The notes under the pieces are model-generated. The model searched no databases, was not told the origin of the DNA, and saw only the letters and a program-made list of their open reading frames with translations. Positions 8,071-16,005 of a stretch of 64,000 nucleotides of DNA are shown here, piece by piece (the first letter of the stretch is position 1; each line of letters begins with the position of its first letter). The stretch is from positions 930,001 through 994,000 of the forward strand of contig NZ_JAPYPG010000001.1 of the NCBI RefSeq assembly GCF_029937755.1, written 5' to 3'. The stretch is from Henriciella sp. GTDB taxonomy: Bacteria; Pseudomonadota; Alphaproteobacteria; Caulobacterales; Hyphomonadaceae. Position numbers and translations under genes: made by a program.

Positions 8071-10308
8071 CTATTGCGAACCGCCGCCTGTGTCGGCACC
8101 GCCCATTTCGGCCTGGGCTTCCTTCATGTGCGCCTGGGTGACGACGTAGGCACGGATGGCCTCGGCATCTTCCGGGGTTACCACATCAGAGAAGGAGACC
8201 ATGCCGTTGTCGGCGAGGTTTCCGTCCAGCACGACGCCTTTCCAGGCTTCTTCGCTGGCGGTGTATGACGACCAGCGAAGGTCCGGCAGAACGCCTGAGG
8301 AAATGCCCAGCATGCCGTGGCAGACCGAGCAGTTACGCGAGTAATGGACGAGGCCCGCCTGCAGCATCTCTTCGTCACCGAACACTTCGGTTTTCGGTTC
8401 CGGCGTGACGAGCAGGTCGGTGTCGAGCGGTGGGATCGTGCCTTCGCCGCCCAGCTTGAAGGTGATCACCTTGCCCACGGCCGGCGGAACGGCGTCGTTG
8501 AAGAGGAAGCCGGCCGCGAGGCCGAAAGCGTGGCCCCAGCCTGTGGTGATGGTGACATATTGCTCACCGTCGATCTCATAGGTCATCGGTCCGGAGAGCG
8601 CGCCGGAGTTCAGCTGATCGCTCCATAGCTTCTCGCCGGTGGCCGCATCATAAGCAATGAAGGTGCCGTCGAGACGGCCCTGGAAGACTACGCCGCTTTC
8701 GGTCGACAGGATGCCGCCATTCCAGGCCGCCGGGTGATCGACGGACCAGCGGGCTTCCTGCTTGACCGGGTCCCAGGCAACCAGCTGGCCCTTGGTGGCT
8801 GCGCGCAGGGCCTGAACTGTGCCTTCCGGATAGCGGAGCGGCATGCCGGCGGAGAAGTCCATGCCGGTGTTCCACTTGGCCGGCTTCGACTTGAAGCGCG
8901 GGTCGGTGACGTAGGCCTGGCCCAGCTCCTGGACTGGGATATAGACCAGTCCGAGTTCCGGGTTCATCGCCATCGGGTGCCAATTGTGCGCGCCATAAGG
9001 CGCAGGCACCTGGACGAAACCATTATAGGTCGCCGGATCATTGTTGCGGGCTTCCGGATTCTCGATCGGGCGGCCGTCTTCATCAAGACCCTCTGCCCAG
9101 TTGATTGTGGCGAAGGGTTCGCCCGAAATCAGTTCGCCTGTCTCTGCATCGATGACATAGAAGAAACCGTTTTTCGGGGCCTGCATGGCAACACGGCGCC
9201 TCTCGCCATCCTCGCCAACCGGCAGGTCGGCCAGCATAATGTGCTGGGTCGCCGTATAGTCCCAATTGTCGCGCGGCGTGGTCTGATAGTGCCAGTTATA
9301 TTCGCCGGTATCGGCATCGACCGCGACGATGGAAGAGACAAACAGGTTGTCGCCATCGCCGTCCGGGTCGCGCAGGTCGGCATTCCACGGAGAGCCGTTG
9401 CCGACCCCGAAGATGACCTGGTCATTCTCGGTGTCATAGACGATCGAGTCCCAGACAGTGCCGCCACCGCCATCGGTGACCCAGGCGCCGTCGTCCCCCC
9501 AGGTGTCGTTGGCGAGTTCGGCAAAGATCGCATCGGAGGCCGCGCCATCCGGTTCCTTGTTCGGGTTCGGCACGGTGTAGAAGCGCCAGGAAAGGTCACC
9601 CGTTTCGGCGTCATAGGCGGAGAGGTAGCCGCGCACGCCCAGTTCGGCGCCGCCATTACCGATCAGGACATTGCCCTTCACGATGCGCGGGGCACCGGTG
9701 ATTGTGTAGGGTTTGGACTGGTCGACCGTGACCTTGCTCCAGATCACATCGCCGGTCTCCGCGTCGAGCGCCTGCAGTCGGCCGTCGATCACACCGAGAT
9801 AGAGCTTGCCGTCATAGACGGCGACGCCGCGGTTCACGACATCGCAGCAGGCCTTTACGCCAACCGCCTTGTCGACTTCAGGGTCATGGACCCAGAGCTC
9901 TTCACCCGTCACAGGGTCGAGCGCATAGACGACCGACCAGGAGGAGGTGAGGTACATGACGCCATCAACGACGACCGGCGTCGACTCGATGCCGCGTCCG
10001 GTCTTCAGGTCATAGGTCCAGGCGGGGGCAAGGTCGGAGATATTCTCCTTTCTGATGCCGGTCAGGCCGGAATGGCGCTGTTCGTCATAGCCGCCATTAT
10101 AGCTCAGCCACTCTTCAGGTGTTGCCGCTGCGTTGAGGAGGCGCTCGCCGTCAACGTCAGCGGCAGGCGCCTGCGCATCGGCCGGTGCCTCAGTCTGGGC
10201 CTCGTCGGACACTGTGTCTGTGTTCGCTGTGTCTTCGGTTGAATTGCCGCACGCCGCCAGCCAGAGCGCTGACAGGGTTGCTGTCGCAAGCAGTCGCATG
10301 GATGTCAT
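8071..10308 (-). CDS. PQQ-dependent alcohol dehydrogenase with C-terminal cytochrome c domain (quinohaemoprotein)
   Basis: A 745-residue protein with a lipoprotein-type signal (lipobox LAAC, C20), so probably membrane-anchored in the periplasm. The eight-bladed PQQ propeller is marked by repeated W-motif strands, the vicinal cysteine pair in KACCDVVNRG, and the catalytic-Asp region DNWDYTATQ. A C-terminal cytochrome c domain has the haem motif CSVCH, with a likely Met ligand in GMVSFSD. Such type II enzymes oxidise primary or secondary alcohols and pass electrons through haem c. The residue two places after the catalytic Asp is Thr rather than the Asp seen in lanthanide-dependent enzymes, so a calcium enzyme is predicted. 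The ATG at 10308 has a GGGAG ribosome site; the frame extends 19 codons upstream. Confidence 0.93.
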   Translation of the reverse strand: MTSMRLLATATLSALWLAACGNSTEDTANTDTVSDEAQTEAPADAQAPAADVDGERLLNAAATPEEWLSYNGGYDEQRHSGLTGIRKENISDLAPAWTYDLKTGRGIESTPVVVDGVMYLTSSWSVVYALDPVTGEELWVHDPEVDKAVGVKACCDVVNRGVAVYDGKLYLGVIDGRLQALDAETGDVIWSKVTVDQSKPYTITGAPRIVKGNVLIGNGGAELGVRGYLSAYDAETGDLSWRFYTVPNPNKEPDGAASDAIFAELANDTWGDDGAWVTDGGGGTVWDSIVYDTENDQVIFGVGNGSPWNADLRDPDGDGDNLFVSSIVAVDADTGEYNWHYQTTPRDNWDYTATQHIMLADLPVGEDGERRRVAMQAPKNGFFYVIDAETGELISGEPFATINWAEGLDEDGRPIENPEARNNDPATYNGFVQVPAPYGAHNWHPMAMNPELGLVYIPVQELGQAYVTDPRFKSKPAKWNTGMDFSAGMPLRYPEGTVQALRAATKGQLVAWDPVKQEARWSVDHPAAWNGGILSTESGVVFQGRLDGTFIAYDAATGEKLWSDQLNSGALSGPMTYEIDGEQYVTITTGWGHAFGLAAGFLFNDAVPPAVGKVITFKLGGEGTIPPLDTDLLVTPEPKTEVFGDEEMLQAGLVHYSRNCSVCHGMLGISSGVLPDLRWSSYTASEEAWKGVVLDGNLADNGMVSFSDVVTPEDAEAIRAYVVTQAHMKEAQAEMGGADTGGGSQ

Positions 10309-10426
10309 GGTCACTCCCGGTGTTTCCCTCTGTGGCCGGCCCGTTCTGCATGCGGGTCTGACCATTTCCGGGTTATGCTACGGAATTGGGCGCACTTGTC
10401 GAGATGGACCCAAGGTAAGGTGCGGC

Positions 10427-11308
10427 TCAGCCGCCGGCAGCAGAGAGCAGGTCAGCTTGCGCGCCATTGATCGCGGCGGCGATCTCGGTCTGCCAGGCTT
10501 CAATTGTCGTGGCATCCGACGCGCCGGGCGGGAAGTTGACCGACCGCGATGCGCTGACGACGCCGCCGACGAGCCTGTTGCCAGATTTGCGAAAGCCGGC
10601 CAGGGCTTCTCCGGCGCCAGCGCCTTGCGCGCCGTAGCCGGGAACGAGGAAAAGCGCGTCCGGCGCAAGCATGCGAAGGCGTCTCGCTTCGTCGGGGCCC
10701 GTGGCGCCCGTCACCAGCATCAGGCCGGACCAGCCGCTTTCGCCTTTCAGGCGGTCGATCATCGGGGCCAGCGCCTCGACCACGCGTTCGAAAAGTGGCG
10801 CGCCCTCAAGCGATTTCGACTGGAAATCCGCCGAGCCGGGATTGGAGGTCCGGGCAAGCACGATCACGCCCTTTCCGCTCGCCTCAGCGGCGGCGACGTG
10901 CGGCTCGATCGTGTCGATCCCCATATAGGGATTGATGGTCAGCGCATCACAGGCAAAGGGCGCATCGGCTGTGAGAAAGGCCGAGGCATAGCCCTCGGCG
11001 GTCGATCCGATGTCCCCACGCTTGGCATCCGCGAGAACGACGAGCCCGGAATCGCGTGCTGCTTTGAGAACGGTGGCAAGCGCTTTCATCCCCTGCCAGC
11101 CATGGCGTTCGAAAAAGGCGACCTGCGGTTTGACGACGCCGGCGCGGCCTTTTACGGCCTCGACCATGGCCAGGCCCCAATTCTCGATGCCTTCGGGCGT
11201 GTCACCGCCGAAAAGTTGAGGAATGCGGCCCGCATGCGGGTCGATCCCGACGCAGAGGGGGCCGAACTCTTCCGTCGCGGCCACAAGCCGGTCAGCGAAG
11301 GCGTTCAT
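10427..11308 (-). CDS. pyrF: Orotidine 5'-phosphate decarboxylase, type 2 (PyrF)
   Basis: A 293-residue protein with the decarboxylase signature VLADAKRGDIGST, holding catalytic D94, K96 and D99, and an N-terminal CVGIDPH. The length and motif layout fit the longer type 2 PyrF class rather than the ~230-residue type 1. It makes UMP from OMP in pyrimidine synthesis. The ATG at 11308 overlaps the stop of the upstream serine protease gene (ATGA), so translation of pyrF is probably coupled to that gene, an unexpected partner for a nucleotide enzyme. Confidence 0.93.
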   Translation of the reverse strand: MNAFADRLVAATEEFGPLCVGIDPHAGRIPQLFGGDTPEGIENWGLAMVEAVKGRAGVVKPQVAFFERHGWQGMKALATVLKAARDSGLVVLADAKRGDIGSTAEGYASAFLTADAPFACDALTINPYMGIDTIEPHVAAAEASGKGVIVLARTSNPGSADFQSKSLEGAPLFERVVEALAPMIDRLKGESGWSGLMLVTGATGPDEARRLRMLAPDALFLVPGYGAQGAGAGEALAGFRKSGNRLVGGVVSASRSVNFPPGASDATTIEAWQTEIAAAINGAQADLLSAAGG

Positions 11309-12135
11309 GAGTTGGTGCCGACATGACAGGCAACCTTCACGACCTGAAGGTTCTGGCGGGCCCGGTCTGCCGCGCCGCCATAGGACTGCGCATCGATGGG
11401 AAGCGGACGGTCGCCCAGCGGCTCGACATTCATCTTTTCGAGGAATGCGCCGATCGCTTCCGGTGAGGCGCTGTAGATGCGGCCCCGGCGCGGGCTTTCG
11501 GCAATGATCACGCCGCGAACCTTGCCATTGGCGTCATAGACGGGTCCGCCGCTCAGACCGCCAAGCGGGCCTTCCAGATCACTTGTCCGGCCGGTTTCAG
11601 CCCAGGCGAGAACAGACTCCTCACCGCTGCGCAGGCCGCTCGTGATCAGACGCGAGCGTGAAATGAGACGGCTGGCCGCTTCGCCCGGACGCCCCTGCGG
11701 ATATCCCACATGAAACCCATACGACCCGACGCGCAGGTCGGGTGACGTATCGAGCGCGACCGGCGCAAGGCTCGGCCTGGCCGTGAGCAGGGCGAGGTCG
11801 CTGGTCTCCGACATGTCGATGTCTTCCACCGGCAGATACTGGCCGGGCGCGACCAGCAGGGAGACATCATCGCAGCCTTCGACGACATGGCGTGCGGTCA
11901 GATACTGGCCATCGGCATTGATGGAAAAGGCGGTGCCGATCCCGTCTTTCGGGCTTTCGACGCGCACCAGTACGGTTTCGTCAAAAGAAGAGGGCGGCGG
12001 CAGGGTGGCGCCTTCGCGTTCGATGGAGTCTGGCGTGGCGGGCGGTGCATCTTCATCCGGCGTGCTGACAAACACGCCGCCAACAATGGCGAGCAGAGCA
12101 AGCGTGTAGACCAGCCAGTCGGGGATGAAACGCAA
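11305..12135 (-). CDS. Membrane-anchored trypsin-like serine protease
   Basis: A 276-residue protein. Residues 7-23 form an N-terminal transmembrane helix (WLVYTLALLAIVGGVFV), and a chymotrypsin-fold protease domain follows with a complete triad: H83 in TARHVV, D113 in TSDLALL and S195 in GGLSGGPV. The active site should face the periplasm. There is no PDZ domain, so it is simpler than DegP/DegS. It sits in a three-gene unit: the DUF350 membrane protein is 14 bp upstream and pyrF overlaps downstream. Substrates are unknown. Confidence 0.85.
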   Translation of the reverse strand: MRFIPDWLVYTLALLAIVGGVFVSTPDEDAPPATPDSIEREGATLPPPSSFDETVLVRVESPKDGIGTAFSINADGQYLTARHVVEGCDDVSLLVAPGQYLPVEDIDMSETSDLALLTARPSLAPVALDTSPDLRVGSYGFHVGYPQGRPGEAASRLISRSRLITSGLRSGEESVLAWAETGRTSDLEGPLGGLSGGPVYDANGKVRGVIIAESPRRGRIYSASPEAIGAFLEKMNVEPLGDRPLPIDAQSYGGAADRARQNLQVVKVACHVGTNS

Positions 12136-12149
12136 AAGCCGTCCTCCTC

Positions 12150-12581
12150 CTAGAAGCGTTGAAGTGCCGGATCCCAGAGCCCGGCGGCGAGAAGCATTGC
12201 ACTCGCCAGTTTTGTCGAAATCAAGACAATGGCGGCACCGGCTTCATCTTCCTGTATGCGCCTGGGAAGGTCGCGCAGCAAGAGGTCGGTCAGCCGGTAG
12301 GCGAGCAGTTGCAGGATGAGCGCGACCATTCCCCACAGCATGAGATCAAGCAGAGACACGCTGGAGGCGAGGCACGAGGCGAGCGGGATCGCCAGACCGA
12401 GAATGGCGCCCGCCAGGGCCAGGCCCGCTGTGGCATTTCCGCCCTTTACCAGGGCGAGTTCCTTCCACGGTGTGAGCAACACGTAGATCGTCGATGCCAG
12501 CAAAAGCATGGCGCCAGCTGTTCCGGTCCATATCAGGAATGTCGGAAAACCAGCCTGGAACGACTGCAAAACTGAACCCAT
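12150..12581 (-). CDS. DUF350-family membrane protein
   Basis: A 143-residue integral membrane protein with four predicted helices: residues ~12-35 (TFLIWTGTAGAMLLLASTIYVLL), ~50-70 (AGLALAGAILGLAIPLA), ~75-97 (LLDLMLWGMVALILQLLAY) and ~115-135 (AIVLISTKLASAMLLAAGL). The paired-helix pattern with NATAGLALAGAILGLAIPLA and DLLLRDLPRRIQEDEAGAAIVL fits DUF350 (YjfL-like). The ATG at 12581 has a GAGG site and fits the family start; the open frame continues 19 codons further upstream. It is the first gene of the unit with the serine protease and pyrF. Function is unknown. Confidence 0.75.
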   Translation of the reverse strand: MGSVLQSFQAGFPTFLIWTGTAGAMLLLASTIYVLLTPWKELALVKGGNATAGLALAGAILGLAIPLASCLASSVSLLDLMLWGMVALILQLLAYRLTDLLLRDLPRRIQEDEAGAAIVLISTKLASAMLLAAGLWDPALQRF

Positions 12582-12658
12582 GCGCGCCTCGGACTGTTGT
12601 CTTTTCAAGCTTTGTCCTAAACAAGCCCGAAGCCTCACTCAAGAACATTGGAGCAAAC

Positions 12659-13444
12659 ATGCTGCATCGCGGGAAAACAGCGCTTGTTACAGGGTCTACC
12701 AGCGGCATCGGCAAGGCGATCGCTGAAGCGTTTGCAGCAGAAGGGGCAGATATCGTCCTGAATGGCCTGGTGAAGCCCGGCGAGGACGAAGCGCTGGTCG
12801 CCGATTTCGAGACGCGCTTCGGCGTGAAGGTAGGCTTTTCCGGCGCCGACCTGACAGATCCCGAAGCGATCGAAGGCCTGATCGGCTATGCAACGCGCGA
12901 TTTTGGCGGGGTCGACATTCTCGTCAACAATGCCGGGGTTCAGCATGTCGCCCCGATCGAGGATTTCCCGGTCGCTAAGTGGGACCTGATCATCGGCCTC
13001 AACCTCACGGCAGCGTTCCACACCACACGCATGGTGATGGCGCCGATGAAGGAGAAGGGCTGGGGCCGGATCGTGAATACCGCCAGCGCCCATGCCCTCG
13101 TCGCCTCGCCCTACAAGGCCGCCTATGTCGCTGCCAAGCACGGCATTGCGGGCCTCACCAAGGTGGTCGCGCTGGAAGGCGCCGAGCATGGCGTGCGCTG
13201 CAATGCGATCTGCCCGGGCTATGTCCACACCCCGCTGGTCGATGCCCAGATCACGGATACGGCCAAGGCGCGCGGCATCAGTGAGGAAGAGGTCAAGAAT
13301 GACGTCCTGCTCGCGGCCCAGCCGACCAAGCAGTTCGTCACCGCCGAACAGGTCGGCGCGATGGCGGTCTTCCTGACCAGCCCGTCCGGCGACCAGATCA
13401 ATGGCGCGCTGATGCAGATGGATGGCGGCTGGGTGGCGCAGTAG
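12659..13444 (+). CDS. 3-hydroxybutyrate dehydrogenase (short-chain dehydrogenase)
   Basis: A 261-residue short-chain dehydrogenase. It has the NAD-binding TGSTSGIGKAIA (residues 11-22), the NNAG motif, and catalytic Ser and Y-x-x-x-K (YVAAKHG). Sequence features typical of D-3-hydroxybutyrate dehydrogenases are the VNTASAHALVASPYKAAYVAAKHG block, CNAICPGYVHTPLV, and the C-terminal INGALMQMDGGWVAQ. It interconverts 3-hydroxybutyrate and acetoacetate in PHB and ketone metabolism. The ATG at 12659 has a GGAG site; the open frame reaches 55 codons upstream into the divergent DUF350 gene and is not needed. It diverges from the DUF350/protease/pyrF operon. Confidence 0.88.
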   Translation: MLHRGKTALVTGSTSGIGKAIAEAFAAEGADIVLNGLVKPGEDEALVADFETRFGVKVGFSGADLTDPEAIEGLIGYATRDFGGVDILVNNAGVQHVAPIEDFPVAKWDLIIGLNLTAAFHTTRMVMAPMKEKGWGRIVNTASAHALVASPYKAAYVAAKHGIAGLTKVVALEGAEHGVRCNAICPGYVHTPLVDAQITDTAKARGISEEEVKNDVLLAAQPTKQFVTAEQVGAMAVFLTSPSGDQINGALMQMDGGWVAQ

Positions 13445-13560
13445 AAGCCGCTGGCGCTGCAATATTCGTTACACTTTCAAATTCGTTCCAAAGTCTTCCT
13501 ATTCAGCGAGGGTTCATCTATGGCGAAAGAGGGTAAGCTGAATTCTGGAGGGAGGGCTCA

Positions 13561-14388
13561 ATGCACAAGACCATGACTATCGTAAGCGGCGCAGTTCTGC
13601 TGGCAGGCGCAGCCAGTGCGCAGATTGTGGAGTTGCCGGAGACGTTCAACCGGTTCGATATTTCCGGTGTGAAGCTCGGTGATTCGCCAGACACTGTCAT
13701 CGCAGCGCTCAGGGAGCGCGGCTATGAATGCGATTTTTCCCTGATGGTGAATGCCGACGGGACATTGATCAATTCCAACGGCAATGCCGGGTCGATGGTC
13801 TGCAAGACGACGGCGCAGGTAGAACAGCGCAGCGGACGGGCCTATCCCCGCGCGGAGGTGGTTGTGGATTTCGGCAATCGGGACCTCTCCGGCACAGGGA
13901 CCGACGCCAGCAAGGTCTTCGCCACCTTGATCGAGTTCAAGGAGAATTATCCCGACAAGCCGAGCGTCGATACGATCGATGCGCGCCTGCGGGGCAAGTA
14001 TGGCGAGCTCGATTATCATGACTACTATCAGAAATGGTCCAAGAGCGGCGCTTCGGCGCCAGACCTTGAAGAGCGCAAGTCTGCCTACAAGGCAAAGGAA
14101 CGGGAATGCGACAGCATTCCGAGGAGCGAGCGCATCGCAAAGCTGGAATGCTCTCTGGCCGAGGCCGAGCTGCAATACGACTATCTCGCCGGCCGGCCTG
14201 CCGACCTGGAGGCGAGATACTTCAGCGCCGATCCCGATGACAGCTACTCGAAGATCAGGATCACCGCGAACTGGAGTCACTGGGGCGCGGTCATGACGCG
14301 TCGCAGCATAGCGGCGGGCACCGAACGGTCGCTGGATGAAGAACGAGCGGAACCAGAGATCGACGAGGATGTCGAAACGACCTTCTAG
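13561..14388 (+). CDS. Secreted protein of unknown function
   Basis: A 275-residue protein with an N-terminal signal peptide (MHKTMTIVSGAVLLAGAASA, cleavage after ASA). The mature part opens with FDISGVKLGDSPDTVIAALRERGY, a pattern seen in several periplasmic proteins where a short helix follows 'GVKLGDS'. A central charged helix has three cysteines (ERECDSIPRSER, LECSLAEAELQ). The tail is acidic (DEERAEPEIDEDVE). The ATG follows a strong GGAGGGAGGG site. I do not recognise a family. It is a single gene, convergent with the vWA lipoprotein gene. Confidence 0.7.
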   Translation: MHKTMTIVSGAVLLAGAASAQIVELPETFNRFDISGVKLGDSPDTVIAALRERGYECDFSLMVNADGTLINSNGNAGSMVCKTTAQVEQRSGRAYPRAEVVVDFGNRDLSGTGTDASKVFATLIEFKENYPDKPSVDTIDARLRGKYGELDYHDYYQKWSKSGASAPDLEERKSAYKAKERECDSIPRSERIAKLECSLAEAELQYDYLAGRPADLEARYFSADPDDSYSKIRITANWSHWGAVMTRRSIAAGTERSLDEERAEPEIDEDVETTF

Positions 14389-14397
14389 GAGAAGGCG

Positions 14398-14428
14398 CCA
14401 CCCCGCCCCGCGAAGAGGGTCGGGGTGG
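14398..14428. terminator. Hairpin between convergent genes (possible terminator)
   Basis: CCACCCCG at 14398-14405 pairs with CGGGGTGG at 14421-14428 across a 15-base loop that can extend the stem (CCCC/GGG). It lies just after the secreted-protein gene. There is no clear T-run, so it may be a factor-dependent terminator or mRNA 3' end protector. Confidence 0.45.
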
Positions 14429-14548
14429 GGGATGGGGCTTCACGCATAGATATCGTGCAGAGCCCGCCATGGGGTTCGACCTCGTTCAACATGCGGGCGG
14501 CTTCCGATGCATTTGCGGATGTCTCAAACTTTCCGCGCGCGTAGGGGC

Positions 14549-15925
14549 TTAGTTCTCCACGCCCTCCACCTTGCAGACCCCGGCCTTGTAATCCCCCACA
14601 ACGCGGATGACCTCGTCGCCCTCGGGTTCTTCGCGCTGGCCTGTGATGAGGTCGTTCAACACGCGCTCGACGAGGCTGTCGAGGCGGGTGACGACGTAGC
14701 AGTCGACGGTGGGTTCGGCGTGGGCGTTGCCGACGCCGCTATCGTCGGTGAGGAAGAGATAGCGCCCGCCGGTGATCTGGCCCATGGCGCGCATCAGGAA
14801 TTCGGCGGTGTCATCGACGCCGCTCGCGGCCAGCGGCACGATATGGATGCCGCGCGTGCGGGAATAGAGCGCGCTGTCCCAGGTCGCCTGGATGTCCTCG
14901 TCATGCGGCGGGGCATCGGCGACGAGCATGTTCACCTTGATCGCATCATCACGCCAGTCGAAGTCGAGGCCGGTTTTCATCGCGTCCTGCATGGCTTCCG
15001 GGAAATCCCCGCCGCCGGACGCGCTCTGGGCCTCAAGGTCCTCCATGAATGCGTCGAGATCGCCGGTGAAATCGAAATCGCGCACGACATAAACGTCGCC
15101 GGTGTCGCGATAGACGATCAGGCCGGCATGGATGTCGAGCCCGCCATGACCTTCGCGCACGCGGTCGAGAATGGCGAGCAGTTCGCTCTGCAGGTAGCGC
15201 ATCTCGTCGCTCATCGAGCCTGTCGCATCGATGGTGAGCAGCAGGTCGAGCTTCTCAACCTTCGGCGCATCGCTGTCGAAGCTCAGCGTCACCTTTTCCG
15301 GCGTGTCGTCTGCCGTGAGGTCGATGGTGTGGGAAATGCCGCGTCCGTTCGGCGCGGATGCCTGCAGCGTGATGGCATCGCCCAGCGCATCGAACTCCGG
15401 ATACAGGAAGACCTGCCCTTTCGCGCCTGTCACTAGCGGAAACATGGTCTCGCCGTCAGCATCCTGAACGAGGATTTCGGCGAATGGCATCGGCTTGCCG
15501 AGCCGGTCGGTCAGGCGGATTTCGAGCCGGTCCTGTGCATCGACATAGGGCAGATCCTTGCGGCCAAGCGGCCCCTGCAGCGCCTTGTCGAGATACGCCT
15601 TGTAGAGGCCGGGATTGAGCAGGTCGTCATAATCGCCGGCCGTTAGCGTGCCTGACTGAGGCAATGGTTTTGGTGTGCTCGGCTCAGGGCCCTCTGGCGG
15701 GGCCACGGTCGGCGCTTCGGCCCGTTCTGCAGCTGCCTCGGAAGGTGGCGGCGGTGGCGGAGGAGGTGGAGGCGACGGCGGGGGTGAGGCCGGCACTGGT
15801 GCAGCATCGCCACCGCTCGACCCGGTCACGACAATCTCGTCAGAGTCCGATGCCTCTCCTGTAGCACAGGCTGCTACACCGATCAGCGCGGCAGCAGCCA
15901 CGGCGCTCCATGCAATGGTCCTCAT
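14549..15925 (-). CDS. von Willebrand factor A domain lipoprotein with proline-rich linker
   Basis: A 458-residue lipoprotein. The signal peptide ends in lipobox GVAAC. Residues ~45-95 are a low-complexity linker including ten consecutive prolines and an SPPPSPPPP run, then a beta-rich region (~110-230), then a vWA domain starting at LLLTIDATGSMSDEM with an intact MIDAS start (DxTxS type), GDFPEAMQDAM, and a later ADAPPHDED. vWA domains bind metal-dependent protein partners; the polyproline linker could reach across the periplasm. The ATG at 15925 has an AAGGGGA site; an ATG seven codons earlier is less likely. No neighbours suggest its partner. Confidence 0.82.
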   Translation of the reverse strand: MRTIAWSAVAAAALIGVAACATGEASDSDEIVVTGSSGGDAAPVPASPPPSPPPPPPPPPPSEAAAERAEAPTVAPPEGPEPSTPKPLPQSGTLTAGDYDDLLNPGLYKAYLDKALQGPLGRKDLPYVDAQDRLEIRLTDRLGKPMPFAEILVQDADGETMFPLVTGAKGQVFLYPEFDALGDAITLQASAPNGRGISHTIDLTADDTPEKVTLSFDSDAPKVEKLDLLLTIDATGSMSDEMRYLQSELLAILDRVREGHGGLDIHAGLIVYRDTGDVYVVRDFDFTGDLDAFMEDLEAQSASGGGDFPEAMQDAMKTGLDFDWRDDAIKVNMLVADAPPHDEDIQATWDSALYSRTRGIHIVPLAASGVDDTAEFLMRAMGQITGGRYLFLTDDSGVGNAHAEPTVDCYVVTRLDSLVERVLNDLITGQREEPEGDEVIRVVGDYKAGVCKVEGVEN

Positions 15926-16005
15926 ATGCGTCCCCTTCGTCTGCATTTCGCAAAGCTAGGCCGCAAATTCTGACACAATCAAGGCACTGGTCGGGAGGAT
16001 TGGCC

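Noticed and set aside
8734-10242. 502-codon open frame opposite the PQQ dehydrogenase
   Set aside because: Shadow of a conserved gene, no ribosome site or motif.
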